Assembly: GCA_964017045.1 (NCBI GenBank)
Contig: OZ024794.1
Location: 36,796,210 to 36,860,209 of the forward strand
Source of the DNA: Omphiscola glabra
Taxonomy: Eukaryota; Mollusca; Gastropoda; Lymnaeidae
Length of the DNA stretch: 64,000 nucleotides
Direction of reading: 5' to 3'
The notes below the pieces were generated by a model. The model worked only from the letters and a program-made list of their open reading frames with translations, was not told the DNA's origin and did no database searches. Below are positions 24,861 to 35,794 of this stretch, piece by piece (positions within the stretch are counted from its first letter, which is position 1; every line of letters begins with the position of its first letter). The position numbers and the translations under genes were made by a program.

Positions 24861-26534
24861 CTTGAGAATAAAGCGCTAAGAATAAGGAAGCAATGAGAAA
24901 TTGAAAGCACACGGTAGGAGAAAACCCGAACAACCCCGAAACAAAACAGCTGAAGCTTTTTAACAGCAAAAACAATCAAGACCACAGAGAATAAAAACTC
25001 CACTTAGCTTGGTAGAACAAAAACTGGAAACTATTCATATTTTACGAAGCAACAGTTTGGACCAGTTCTCTGTACAAAGTCAAGGAAGAGCCCAGATAAA
25101 GCAAGCATAAAACAAACATATGGTCTTATGCATTTAACAATATTTCCCAAACATGATCTTCAGGAAAAAAGTTGTGGTGGTTTGTGGTTGGTTGGGGGGG
25201 GGGGGGTTTCAAGATACTTTTTTCCCTTTTCCAAATTATAAATATGTTATGAGAAATTTTTATTATGTTAAACAACAAAATTGAAATAGAAGTGTTCTAT
25301 AGTGCTGGGTGGGCCAAACTGTCTTGGTCACAGATTTGTTCTATAGTGCTGGGTGGGCCAAACTATCTTGGTCCTAAGTCTTAGTCCTTTGTGTTCTATG
25401 TAAACAAATATATTTAAACATTGACTCCTTGCTGTCCCCACAAAAGCGCATAACTAGTAAAATAATTGAAATTATGAACAACAAGTTTGCATATGTTACA
25501 TTTGTTTAGCTTCCATAATACTCATTGATTAGCTGGTCCTTTATTCCTTATTAGCGCCTATTGCTAAGTAGTAGGACGATTAGAATGTGATTTATTTATT
25601 ATTTACACATCGTGATTCCATTTCCTTGGCTCCAATTTACCAACAAGATAAATCATTTGTCATCTTAGAGCTTTGAATCTTATTCATCTCAAAGTGTAAG
25701 CCTCTGAACTACAAAGCGCGTGTTGAGAACCTTTGAACAAGGAAGCCTTAAGACATTCAAGCAAGTTTAAATTGTGGTCAGTGAATTTTAATTTCAAGAA
25801 CTTTGACCGCCCTAATCGGATATTTTCAAGGCAAACCGATTCATCTGTCTAAAACAGTTTAAGACCAATCTTCATAAACTGGAGGCCATTATTGCTTCGC
25901 GTCGCACCAAAAAAATGAACTGATTGCTTGTGGCGGTTCTCAAGAGGTAATCATCTGTTTATTAGAAATTTAAAATAAAAAAAACTTGTCTGGGGCCGCC
26001 TCTTGACCTCAGTTGACCTTTCTTTGGGATGTGGTTTGGTTTGTTTAATGTACACTCAGTCTCCCACGTACAACAAGACCTTATTACTCAGTCTCCCACG
26101 TACAGCAAGGCCTTATTATTGGAGAATCATAAAAAAAACACCTCGTATTTCTTGTTGATTAAAGCACCAAAAAGTTTTCAATAACATTTTAATAAGAATC
26201 CAGCCAATATCTATTGAGCAGACAACAAGCTTTAAATTTACATTTTATGTGTCGCACTTGATATGCTGTTGTGGGGGGCACACTTTAAGCGTAGGTTTTT
26301 ATATTGAAGGAAATTTGGTTTGTTTACGCCTAGTCTAAATTAAAACAGATAAAATAAAATTGATTCAGTCCGGGGCCGGGGTCAACCTATACATTAGGCA
26401 ATGCTGTAACCGTAAAGCAGTAGAAAATATATACTTAAATAACCTAATCTATAATAAAACATCAAATTAATTCAAATGTACTTGGTATTTGCTATTTATT
26501 CGTAACAAACCAGAAGATCTACGCCGTACTGTTT
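24861..26534. other. Unique DNA with two short direct duplications
   Basis: A 46-bp duplication (TGTTCTATAGTGCTGGGTGG...) lies at about 25,292-25,374 and a 33-bp one (CTCAGTCTCCCACGTACA...) at about 26,055-26,120. There is a G run at 25,195-25,206. No coding signal. Confidence 0.5.
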
Positions 26535-26690
26535 AGAACAGCACTGGGATTCAGAAGGCAACAGGACGCTTAACTCCCGTATACCCTAGAACAGCACTGG
26601 GATTCAGAAGGCAACAGGACGCTTAACTCCCGTATACCCTAGAACAGCACTGGGATTCAGAAGGCAACAGGACGCTTAACTCCCGGCCCC
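26535..26690. repeat. 53-bp tandem repeat, 3 copies
   Basis: AGAACAGCACTGGGATTCAG starts at 26535, 26588 and 26641, exactly 53 bp apart, with essentially no divergence, so the expansion is recent. Confidence 0.93.
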
Positions 26691-26829
26691 TCATATATAA
26701 TACATTTAACTTTTAAATATAATGAAGAGATAAATCATTTTATTTCGTATGACTCTTGAGCACCGTGCACATATTACATAACGTGAACTTTGGGGTGCGT
26801 GGTATCATTTTGCCAAAGGCGATCATTTG

Positions 26830-26938
26830 GTAATAACATAAGGAATATCAGCATTTGTGAGCAATAACTAATCAAGTAGCCAGTAATGAATATCAGCATT
26901 TGTGAGCATGAACTCATCAAGTTGCCAGCAATGAAGCA
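26830..26938. repeat. Two-copy direct duplication
   Basis: GAATATCAGCATTTGTGAGC occurs twice, followed by diverged 'aactcatcaagttgccag' versions. Confidence 0.75.
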
Positions 26939-27039
26939 TGAAACAAAATGTCATTTCAAATGAGTTGACGTTCAGAGAATACCATTCAGGGAAACCCGTA
27001 ACCTTATCCCACATTACAATCCCACTCACGAACGCACGG

Positions 27040-27090
27040 TCACACACGCACACTCTCACACAAACGCATTCACACACACACAAACACTGC
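27040..27090. repeat. (CA)n-rich microsatellite
   Basis: Imperfect CACACA tracts. On the minus strand they make the Val/Cys-rich low-complexity part of a 123-codon frame. Confidence 0.85.
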
Positions 27091-27114
27091 GTGGGAGGGT
27101 TAATTAATCTAGAG

Positions 27115-27355
27115 CGGCTGTTCCCAACCTGTGAGACGTGTACGCCTGCGCTTACGCAGCGGACAGCTTTTGGGTACGCACAACTTTTATTGATAATGGC
27201 AGCAAACGGCAAAAGAGTGTTTTTTTTTTTTCCACACATTCATTGACGAGAAATGAAAAGCTTTATTTTAATAGCGGGTGAGGGGGTGTGGTGTACTTAT
27301 AAATCAAAAGGGTTAAAAATATGGGTAGGGGAGGAAAAAAGGTTTGGCACCTCTG
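27115..27355. mobile_element. hAT-type MITE, 241 bp
   Basis: The left end CGGCTGTTCCCAACCT and the reverse complement of the right end (CAGAGGTGCCAAACCT) match at 11 of 16 positions and fit the hAT terminal pattern CAGNGGTTCCCAACC. Flanking 8-mers ATCTAGAG (27107-27114) and ATATAGAG (27356-27363) agree at 7 of 8 positions, as expected for a decayed 8-bp target-site duplication. No transposase. Confidence 0.65.
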
Positions 27356-27499
27356 ATATAGAGAAGACTTTGTTAATGGTTAAAGATTAACTTTTTTCCT
27401 GGTGCTAAAATAATGTGAGAAAATTCGAGATGTGGTCCCACGCACATCATTCTACATTCATAGCGCATTGATCGACATCCTTTGTTTGAAACATTCGAT

Positions 27500-27707
27500 A
27501 GATCCCCCCCCCCCCCCCGGCTCGGGTTGATGGTTTTTTTTTTTAAGTGCTTTGGTTTAAAGGGTAATTGTTTCCTTGCATGTGTTAAACAATCAGGTTT
27601 TTTGAACAGCGTTTAACTCGCTTGCTGTCAACCCAGAACATTCGCTATCTCAGTTTGTTGACACTCTGGTTAGGTTCTCTTTCGGTAATGGGCAGGAATT
27701 TGTATAA
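27500..27707. other. Unique DNA with poly(C) and poly(T)
   Basis: A C run of about 15 near 27,504-27,518, then T-rich. Nothing else seen. Confidence 0.5.
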
Positions 27708-27829
27708 TTGCCTGTTCAAAATAATGTTCATATATTCCTAATGTTAAAGTTAAGATTCAGGGATAAATGCCAGAAAAGGCTGAATGGTGGCATTTGGTTA
27801 TATACTCCCTTGAAAACAGCTATTCTAAG

Positions 27830-28118
27830 GCTGGCTATTCTTTGGCTGGCTATTCTATGGCTGGCTATTCTTTGGCTGGCTATTCTATGGCTGGCTATTC
27901 TTTGGCTGGCTATTCTATGGCTGGCTATTCTATGGCTGGCTATTCTTTGGCTGGCCATTCTATGGCTGGCTATTCTTTGGCTGGCTATTCTATGGCTGGC
28001 TATTCTTTGGCTGGCTATTCTATGGCTGGCTATTCTTTGGCTGGCTATTCTATGGCTGGCTTTTCAATGGCTGGCTATTCTTTGGCTGGCTATTCTATGG
28101 CTGGCTATTCTTTGGCGC
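27830..28118. repeat. 15-bp minisatellite, about 19 copies
   Basis: GGCTGGCTATTCTTT and GGCTGGCTATTCTAT mostly alternate, giving a 30-bp higher-order period. Frames of 140 codons (LAILW, AGYSL/AGYSM repeats) are array translation. Confidence 0.94.
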
Positions 28119-28429
28119 CCGATGTATTAGCATATAAAACTAGGGCACTAAAACGAACAACTGCAATCGTACGATCTAAAAGAGTGTTGCCTTGACGTAA
28201 AGAGACTGTCCCATCCACTCAAGTTTGTAAACTTTGAGAAAAGAACTGACTACGAGTTAACCAAACTGAACGTTCCTTTTAAATATAAAATAGCTTAGTG
28301 ATGTGGGGGTGACGAAATTTCTTTGTGAGCTATTTTTGTTGTAATAATAATTGTCCATCAATTTAACTTTTTTTCTTCAATATCCACTCCTCAAAACAAG
28401 TCCAAACGGAGAAGAAATATGATCTCTAA

Positions 28430-28800
28430 TTCTTGACAGTTGTCACAAATAATTTACTTATCACACTTCCAGGATCCGTAGATAATTTTCCCGTTGAACA
28501 ATCCAATGGGTGTTGACTTCAATGTCGTGATCTCTGTTGAACAATCCAACGGGTGTTAGCTGTCAATTTCAAGATATCTCAGCGGGGCATTTTTTACTCT
28601 CATTTCTCAGTTCTGACCTCAACGCCTTGAATGTAATATCCCTTTTAACGTAGAAACAGGAGCTTCGAAACGCTGGAGTGCTTCCGCGTCTTCTTCAGCT
28701 GAGACTGTTTGACCTTTGAGATGACGACTCCCCTCTCTGTCCAGCAACACAATGCCACTTTATAGGTTTCACCTCGACCACCGAATTAGTTTTCCCTTTT
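28430..28800 (-). other. Possible Penelope-like element 3' tail, doubtful
   Basis: The minus strand reads GCTGAAGAAGACGCGGAAGC and then CAGCGTTTCGAAGC near 28,690-28,652. That resembles the GAAGAAGGC...GAAACG element following the GIY-YIG gene in the other Penelope-like copies here. No coding remnant was found beside it. A diverged two-copy duplication (GTTGAACAATCCAA) lies at 28,490-28,560. Confidence 0.25.
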
Positions 28801-28940
28801 GTCTCCGTATTTGTCAAGATTCATTATGAGAGGCTACAATAATAACAAACCAAAAAGACGAGCGGTTTATAAAAGTATGCGTTTATGTGTGCGCTGTTTT
28901 GAATGGAAAACAAGCGAAATCAACACATGAGCCTCCCACA

Positions 28941-29111
28941 TAATAATAATAAAGTTCATTTGAAAAATCACGCTTCATCCCCAAAGGCTCGAGGCGCGGT
29001 ACAAAAACAAAGCTGGGAGATAATAACAAGCTGGAAAAGATGGTAGACAACATCATTCCAGCAGGTGTTTGCGAAATAGATGAGTTTTTAAATTAGTTTT
29101 GAAGGACTCCC
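28941..29111 (-). mobile_element. LINE 3' end, same family as 17.0-18.7 kb, with 16-bp target duplication
   Basis: Reverse-complemented, it follows 18,500-18,670 closely: AAAGATGGTAGACAAC, AAAACAAAGCTGGGAGATAA, CATCCCCAAAGG and the (TAA)n tail all match. It starts only in the last coding segment, so it is strongly 5'-truncated. ACATGAGCCTCCCACA flanks it exactly on both sides (28925-28940 and 29112-29127, the right one partly repeated again). This is good evidence for target-primed insertion. Confidence 0.88.
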
Positions 29112-29127
29112 ACATGAGCCTCCCACA

Positions 29128-29410
29128 TGAGCCTCCCACAACTTGATGGAACTATGAGTTCACGTAAAATATTTGAGTCAGAGAAAATAGATTCTAAGCC
29201 AGAATATGAAATTGTCAGTCCTACGTCGCATGAAGAGATTATGCTGTGTAACTTTGGTTTAATTGGTGATTGTTTGCCTATTCCGTAACCCAACAAGGTG
29301 TAGACGATGTGAGTGAGATATCTTGAGTTGAACATCAACGAATCTTCCTATCATGTTCTCAAATGTTTATGCATTATTTTGTATCCATAGGCGATTTCTT
29401 TCACGAGACA
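29128..29410. other. Unique DNA, nothing recognised
   Basis: No array, no motif. Confidence 0.4.
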
Positions 29411-29603
29411 GTATGCCTGTCGATTCTACTGTTGAGAGCATGGTGGGTGAGTTCATTAATCTCTTGTCTATTTAACCTTTGAGAACGTCGTGGGCGAGAT
29501 TATTCGTGCCTGTCTAGTCTACTATAGGAACGTGGTAGGTAAGTTCATTTGTTGCCTGTCTATTCTACTATTGGGAACGAGGTGGGCGAGTTCACTCTTT
29601 GAA
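29411..29603. repeat. Diverged tandem repeat of about 50 bp, 4 copies
   Basis: Blocks of 'gcctgtctattctactattg', 'ggaacgtggtgggcgag' and 'ttcatt' recur four times with many substitutions. Confidence 0.7.
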
Positions 29604-29841
29604 CAAAAATAAAGTCTGGCCTTATAGCTCGACCCGCCCACGTCCTCATTTATCAAAGGTAAGACAATCAAATAAAATGTTTATATTAAAAAAATAGTTG
29701 AATTAATAAGTGTGGCTTGGTAAAGGAATGTTCGAGAATGGTCTCCAACACTTATTAGTTGGTCAGACAACTTAACGTTGAATGCCATGACTTCTCAGTG
29801 TGTGTGTTGTTGTATTTTTTCTTCTTGATTTATTTTCCAAA

Positions 29842-29945
29842 CTCTCTCTCTCTCTCTCTCTCACGCTACCTCTCTCTCTCTCTCTCTCTCTGACTGTTTG
29901 TGTGTGTGTGTTTGTGTTTGTGTGTGTGTGTTTGTGTTTGTGCGT
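29842..29945. repeat. (CT)n followed by (TG)n microsatellite
   Basis: Two CT runs are interrupted by a short ACG-containing gap, then TGTGTGTGTTTGTGTT tracts follow. Low complexity. Confidence 0.92.
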
Positions 29946-30019
29946 GGGTGGTGGGATGAAGGAGTTTCGCTTTAACGTGCAATTTCACTAATCGATATTT
30001 GTTGAATTCTTCGTCTTCG

Positions 30020-30210
30020 TATAGTTGATGGCCTACGATCATTCTGGCTCCTGGTTTGAATTCAGAGTTTGCCTTCTCTTAGATGAGTTGCCGTCCAAGG
30101 CTAACGAGTGCCATCCACCCGGGGTGCTTCGGATGTTGGCTTTGGTGGAGATTGAACACCAGACCGTTAGCTATTTGATTTGAGCCAGTCCCCCCGTCCC
30201 CCCAAAAAAA
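30020..30210 (+). mobile_element. SINE-like element candidate
   Basis: GGCTCCTGGTTTGAATTCAG resembles a decayed tRNA-type B box (GGTTCGAATCC). The conserved-looking body (GTTGCCGTCCAAGGCTAACG, then CATCCACCC) resembles dispersed repeats I associate with freshwater snails. It ends in a C-rich stretch and an A run at 30,206-30,215. No A box or target duplication was confirmed. Confidence 0.4.
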
Positions 30211-30455
30211 AAATTGACGTCAGGCGCAGGTTGAAACGTTGTAAGCGCAGCTAAGAGGAGTAAATATTTACAAACTTAAACCCTTAAATTCAATCTGTTA
30301 TTATTTCTCAAAGAAGTCTTTTAAAGCACGGAATTGATCAATTATCATACTGAAAGAAAAGTGGTAATGTCTACCATGACAATGTTGTATGAATTAAGCA
30401 AAGAACTTGCCAACTAGATATTGGATGAAGAAATAGTAGTAAACATACTTTAGAC

Positions 30456-30662
30456 CAGTGGTAGGCAAATCGCGGTTTTTGAGCCGCATGCGGCTCTTTA
30501 ACGACCCGAGTGCGGCTCGGCCAGTCGGCCACAAATAGTTTTTGACTCCAAAAAACATGGTTCTTGACAGGTTATTGAAAAGAAATTAGGCTCTCAAATT
30601 TTTTTTTAATCGTCATGCTGCTGATTTTTGGCTCTTTTGACTAATGAGTTTGCCAACCACTG
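30456..30662. mobile_element. hAT-type MITE, 207 bp
   Basis: The ends CAGTGGTAGGCAAA and the inverted TTTGCCAACCACTG differ at one position in 14. Flanking 8-mers CTTTAGAC (30448-30455) and CCCTAGAC (30663-30670) agree at 6 of 8. The interior has GAGCCGCATGCGGCTCTTT, an inner palindrome common in such elements. No transposase. Confidence 0.8.
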
Positions 30663-30670
30663 CCCTAGAC

Positions 30671-31224
30671 TATCAAAACATGGCATTCAGACAGGCAACT
30701 TTTAAGAAATGAGAAGATTTTTAACATAAAAGTGTCTTTTTTTAAATTGTTATTTGTACTGTCTTTTGTTCGGAGAAACAATTTATTTCAAAAACACGTA
30801 TCTCTTTTGTTTAGTCTTCTTTCATGTTTCCTCTTATCCCGTTTTTCATCTCCCCTATCCTGTGTTTATGTCCCCCAAATTTGTATTTCATATTCAGATT
30901 ACATTGTGTTTCATATTTTCCCCTAAACCATGTTACAAATTTTCCCCTAAACCGTGTTACATATTTCCTTCTAAACATGGTTTCCTGTTTCCGTTGTGAC
31001 ATAACTTACAAAACCACTTTAGAAACTCGACTCTATCCTAGAGAAAGATGAGGCCAAGAAAGAAAAGATTTGCACGATCTCAAGGGAAACATTCAGAAAT
31101 GTCTTGAAAGAATCGGACAGACGGCTGAAGAAAGACGCATTTGACTGCCCAGTGCGCTACACCTTGTTCAAGTAGCTAAGACTAAGACTTCCGCGTTATT
31201 ACATCTAATCTCTAGAAAATAACA
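30671..31224. other. Unique DNA with a short duplication
   Basis: TTTCCCCTAAACC(A/G)TGTTACA is duplicated at about 30,918-30,962. The minus-strand 63-codon frame here follows this pattern and is not credible as a gene. Confidence 0.4.
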
Positions 31225-31490
31225 AACACCAGAATATGACATGTCCTCTCTAGAATCTTGCACAAAGCAAGTTAACACTAGAATATGACATGTCATCTCT
31301 AGAAACTTGCACATAACAAGTTAACACTAGCATATTATATGTCATGCCATCTCTAGAATCTTGCACATAACGAGTTAACACTAGAATATGACATGTCAAC
31401 TCTAGAAGTTTGCACATAACAAAAGTTAACACTAGAATATGACATGTCATCTCTAGAATCTTGCACATAACAAGTTAACACTAGGATATA
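31225..31490. repeat. 49-bp minisatellite, about 5 copies
   Basis: TCTAGAATCTTGCACATAAC, then AAGTTAACACTAGAATATGA and CATGTCATC repeat, with short insertions. Confidence 0.88.
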
Positions 31491-32379
31491 GCATGCAGTT
31501 TTTGGAAGACTTGCGAGATTCAATGTTATTCACAATGCTCTTGCTCACAACTCTCACGGGTTCCAACCAAAGGTTGGGATCACTGATGGTCGAGTGCCTT
31601 ATTATTATCTCTAATAACGTCTCCTTTCACTGTCCAGGTCTCACTGTCGTGTCGCTTAGTAATGCCGGAAGGCATTGGCCGCCATTGAAGATAATCTGAA
31701 ACATGTTCAATGATGTTAAGGTTGGGAGCTGCCTCCCCTCTCTTCGGGTATCTCTTTGTCCACCAATGAATTCTATCAGATGTGTTTGCCCCTCAGTTCC
31801 ACACACTACCTTTCAACCTCACTACCAGCATACATGAACTTGAGAGCATTCCCATGAAATCCCCCAGACCAATGCCCTAGTATTCTATTCATAGACACAT
31901 AGCCTTTCTTAGATTAATACAAGTTAGTAAAAAGTCCAATCATGTGGTCATTTGTCGGCCGCTGAAACCACGTGCCAGTCGGGTATGACGCATCAAGGTA
32001 GAGGAGAAGCATCCAAAATTGGCAGAAAATTGCTCTGGGGCAATTATGGTGAAGGTCAGTAGAAGATATACATTTGCGTGTGTGTCTTGTATCTTTAAAC
32101 AAAATAAGTTTAAGCCTTGGAAATAAGCTCAGTCTGGTCGTAAATACGTTGGATTTCTTGTTAACTGTATGTTAGGATTAAATTGCTGAAAAAAGATATC
32201 ACTAGAAAGGCAGTAAGAAATAATGAAGGAAATATTGAAAGAACGAAATACCGTCTCCAATTTACAGTATCGCAATTAATGACCTAGGATTTTAACATAA
32301 GGGGGATTGCGTTCAAGCCATATGACGTAAATAAGTAGTGGAACATGATATGTTTAAGCTTGAAAAACAAAAGAATGAA
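31491..32379. other. Unique DNA, nothing recognised
   Basis: Open frames of 62-68 codons have no motif. Confidence 0.45.
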
Positions 32380-32830
32380 TAATTAAACGGGCGTTCCGAC
32401 GAAATGCCTTCTTCAACAGACAGAGGAAAAAGAAGAAATAACAAATTATTTGAAATTAAAAACTTAGGTGTTCCCAGGACACAATGTATAGTTTTCTCAG
32501 TCTCTGTATAGAAATGAAGACGAACTTTAAAAAACGGAAATAAGAGAGTATTTGATCGATTCCATATGGTGATAAGGTGCCAAGTATTTCAATTAATTTG
32601 TTTTCATTCTTCACTCTCGCTTGTGTATTGGTGCAAGGAATTAGAGCCGTGTTGAACACATCTGATGTGGCATTGTGATCCCCTCCTTTGAAATGGGATG
32701 AAGCCGGGGATGTTTTTTGTGTGTTCAATATCTTGAAGATGTTCACTGAACCTTTCAGATAGCCTGCTTGTAATCTCACATATACAACACGTGCGGCATA
32801 GTTGGCAAACAATTACACAAATCCCATTTT
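32380..32830 (-). pseudogene. Penelope-like element, GIY-YIG C-terminus and 3' tail
   Basis: On the minus strand one frame reads ICEITSRLSERFSEHLQDIE, the core of a GIY-YIG endonuclease with the usual glycine of Y-x-G-E changed. After a frameshift near 32,700 another frame gives the C-terminal SPASSHFKGGDHN and then NENKLIEILGTLSPYGID, the normal end of such proteins. Downstream (32,412-32,380) is GAAGAAGGCATTTCGTCGG, a relative of the tail hairpin in the other copies. RT is absent. It lies next to the 28-bp minisatellite at 33.1 kb. Confidence 0.75.
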
Positions 32831-33089
32831 GACTGATACATGTGAAGCCCTTTTAAATGGTACAGGTCCCCTTAGGAAAGTCATTTTTTTTTCATTTTCC
32901 AGTGTATAGGGTCAAGTCCTACAATGGATTCTTGAACATTACTTAGCCCCACGTAAGAAGTGTCGGCACTAAGGCGATTGTAAAGAACAAGGAAACATAG
33001 ATTTGTATCCCGACTGAAGAAGCAAATGGTGGGGATGAGAATACCTGTTAGAATCAGGATCAGCAAGTTTTGTCGAACACATTGTGAGG

Positions 33090-33690
33090 GTAATAGGTAA
33101 GGATGACTTTTGTGAGGTTGGTAGATAAGGATGTTTTTGAGGGTGCTAGGTAAGGATGAGTTGTGTGAGGGTGGTGGTTAAGGAAGAGTTTTATGAGGGT
33201 GGTAGGAAAAGATGAGTCGTGTGAGGGTGGTAGGAAAAGATGAGTCGTGTGAGGGTGGTAGGTAAAGATGAGTTGTGTGAGGGTGGTAGGTAAGGATGAG
33301 TTGTGTGAGGGTGGTAGGTAAAGATGAGTCGTGTGAGGGTGGTAGGTAAGGATGAGTTGTGTGAGGGTGGTAGGTAAGGATGAGTTGTGTGAGGGTGGTA
33401 GGTAAAGATGAGTTGTGTGAGGATGGCAGGTAAGGATGAGTTGTGTGAGGGTGGTGGGTAAGGAAGAGTTTTATGAGGGTGGTAGGAAAAGATGAGTCGT
33501 GTGAGGGTGGTAGGAAAAGATGAGTCGTGTAAGGGTGGTAGGTAAAGATGAGTTGTGTGAGGGTGGTAGGTAAGTATGAGTTGTGTGAGGATGGTAGTTA
33601 AGAATGAGTTTTGTGAGGGTGGTAGGTAAGAATGAGTTGCGTGAGGGTGGTAGGTAAGAATGAATTTTGTTTGGGTGGTAGGTAAGGAGC
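33090..33690. repeat. 28-bp minisatellite, about 21 copies
   Basis: GATGAGTTGTGTGAGGGTGG with TAGGTAAG repeats every 28 bp. Variants are AAAGATGAGTCG and GGAAGAGTTTTAT. The G-rich strand (GAGGGTGGTAGG) could form weak quadruplexes. The 191-codon minus frame is array translation. Confidence 0.93.
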
Positions 33691-33794
33691 AATTTTGTTC
33701 GACACAATAAAAGCTTTGTATCGAGAAAGAGTTGTGATTTCTTTCATAAGTCTTTTCATTGGACACAACTTACCTGTAACTGTACAGTCTCAAA

Positions 33795-33950
33795 ATATTG
33801 TTAACTGACAGTACACACTAGCTAAACACGCTTAACTGACCTTTAACACTTGCTAAACATGCTTAACTGACCTTGTACACTAGCTAAACACGCTTAAGTG
33901 ACCTTGTACACTAGAGAAATACGCTTAACTAGTCTAGTACACTTCCCACA
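33795..33950. repeat. 31-bp minisatellite, about 4-5 diverged copies
   Basis: CTAGCTAAACACGCTTAACT and GACCTTGTACA repeat with spacing near 31 bp. Confidence 0.8.
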
Positions 33951-34919
33951 TACACTCGACTGAGCTCACACGCTGTCTTAAAATAGACAATTATAAGGTG
34001 TCACAATTCACAATCTTGAATTCCTAAGAAGTTGACTATTCTTAAAGATGTTTCCCTAAAGAGGTTCACCAGGTTAACATTGTTTCATTGTGTTTAACTG
34101 CTGTTTTCCTTTGAGGTACACATTAAAAAAAATCATAAGGTGTTTACTATTGTTACCGTTGATGAGGGATCCACTACTCCTTATTCTCTGATTTATTTTC
34201 ATACATTATCTTCAGTTAGTAATAATTCTAAGACCAAAATAAATGAGTTCGGAAAGATTCCTGTGCTAGCGATAACGGACATTGAGTCTTAACGAATCAT
34301 TTTAGCATCTGAAACCAAAGTTGTGGACTCTGTTCGATAACGGGGAATTTTCATTGATTCCATGGACTCCCGTGATTTCAATGTCAATGTCAAATCAGAA
34401 AGTGTGTGTGTGTGTGGGGGGGGGGGGGGTGGGGGTCCTATTAACTTGAAATCACAAATCATGTTTTTAAAAAAGGAAAAGTTCCCTATTAGTTTGAAAA
34501 TTGTTATAGTTTTCTAAATATCCCATTAAAAAATTAACATGAAAGTTGAAAGTACATAATTTTATCTCAAAAAGAAATACTAAAATAAAACTTTAAAAAT
34601 CGATTTTTAAGTCCATATTTAGGTTTTATTATAGGTTTTATGACATGATACTTTAAATGTGTTACACTTAAATTCTTCTAGTAGTTCCTCTCTTAATAAG
34701 AATTTTTAAATATGTTGAAATTAAATAAGCACAGTGTAGTGAAAAAAGAAATAATATAAAAAATTCCATTTTATTTGGATCTGTATAAAAATCGTATCTT
34801 TTCTTATTTTACGAAAAATCACCGAATATGCCATCAGTTTTGGTAATAAAAAATACTGACCAAATATACACCGAATCACAGGCGTATCATAAGTGTGACG
34901 CAATAGACCCTATCAAGAA
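33951..34919. other. AT-rich DNA with a (GT)n/(G)n tract
   Basis: The GT/G tract lies at about 34,402-34,436. No coding signal. If the exon at 34.94-35.09 kb is real, this is intron. Confidence 0.45.
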
Positions 34920-34936
34920 TTAGTTAATGCAATTAC

Positions 34937-35093
34937 CTGGCCAGTCGGGTCCATACATTAAAGCTGCTATCATCTCCGGCTCCTTGAGCAACTCCGCTCT
35001 GGAGACAGGAAGGCCACTCGGAGGTTGGCCACTGGCCACGGACAGCAGTACAGAGCAGATAATGACCATCCCAGAAATGTTAGAAGAGGTCAT
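34937..35093 (-). CDS. Candidate first coding exon of a secreted peptide (signal peptide plus start of propeptide)
   Basis: On the minus strand an ATG at 35,093-35,091 (purine at -3) opens 52 codons. They begin MTSSNISG, then a hydrophobic run MVIICSVLLSVASG typical of a signal peptide with cleavage expected after Ala-Ser-Gly, then QPPSGLPVSRAELLKEPEM and MYGPDWP. The coding part ends CCAG followed by GTAATT (34,936-34,931), a good 5' splice donor in phase 1; without splicing the frame stops at 34,922-34,920. The stretch is clearly GC-richer than the DNA around it. A phase-compatible terminal exon lies at 24,860-24,778. A small neuropeptide or other secreted peptide precursor would fit this layout, but I recognise no family. 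A plus-strand frame over the same bases is a shadow. Confidence 0.4.
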
Positions 35094-35794
35094 CTCGAAG
35101 GGGAAATCCTGGTGGTCACTTTAACACGCTGCGTTTCTTGGGGCGAAAAGAACGGTACAACAGCACGAGATACTTCCAGCCTACGCGACTACAGCATCCT
35201 TTACATTAACTACTCTTAACGATAGTAGTTCTTTTAAAGTACAAATTTTCAACTACTATACAATTGCACTCAATAAATGTTAAAAAAAGAAAATCTACCA
35301 TCCAACAATTTTCAACTTTTATTTCTACGCAACTAATTCTTGAGCTTTGTCTGGTCGTCTGCTGCTCACAAACTCACTTCGTTAGCCTTAAATAGCACTC
35401 CGCCCCCCGAGCTTGCTGTAAACCCTTCCTAGCACCTACACAGGAAAAAAATAATTAAACTACAAAGTAGGCCCCGCTTTTGAAATCACTACCCTAGCGT
35501 CTTAACAAGTGGGGCTATTGATAAATCTGGGATGACGTGCAATGCCAGTCTCGTCGGTCAGGAAAATGACAGGGTGCGCGAATTAAGGGGGTGGAGGAAG
35601 ATTGAGGGAGTAGAAGCGGCCAGCGTCGCGCTTTTGTCGTGTCCGAGGCGAGCTGGCCTTCTGTGAGTGGTTTTATGTTCTCAGCACTGCGTTCAGCGGC
35701 TTTTACAGACCAAATATTTGAACATAATCATTTTTTCTATACTTTTATTTTTACTTTAGAACAGATGGGCGTGGAAAAGCGAAAGGGGAGGTTG
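35094..35794. other. Unique DNA, possible upstream region of the peptide exon
   Basis: No TATA box or initiator can be assigned with confidence. The 35,560-35,700 part is GC-richer without a recognisable product. Confidence 0.35.

Noticed and set aside
31493..31699. Plus-strand 68-codon frame as a gene
   Set aside because: Begins inside a minisatellite and has no recognisable domain.
33090..33690. Telomere-like G-rich repeat
   Set aside because: The 28-bp unit GATGAGTTGTGTGAGGGTGG is not a TTAGGG-type repeat and the array is interstitial.
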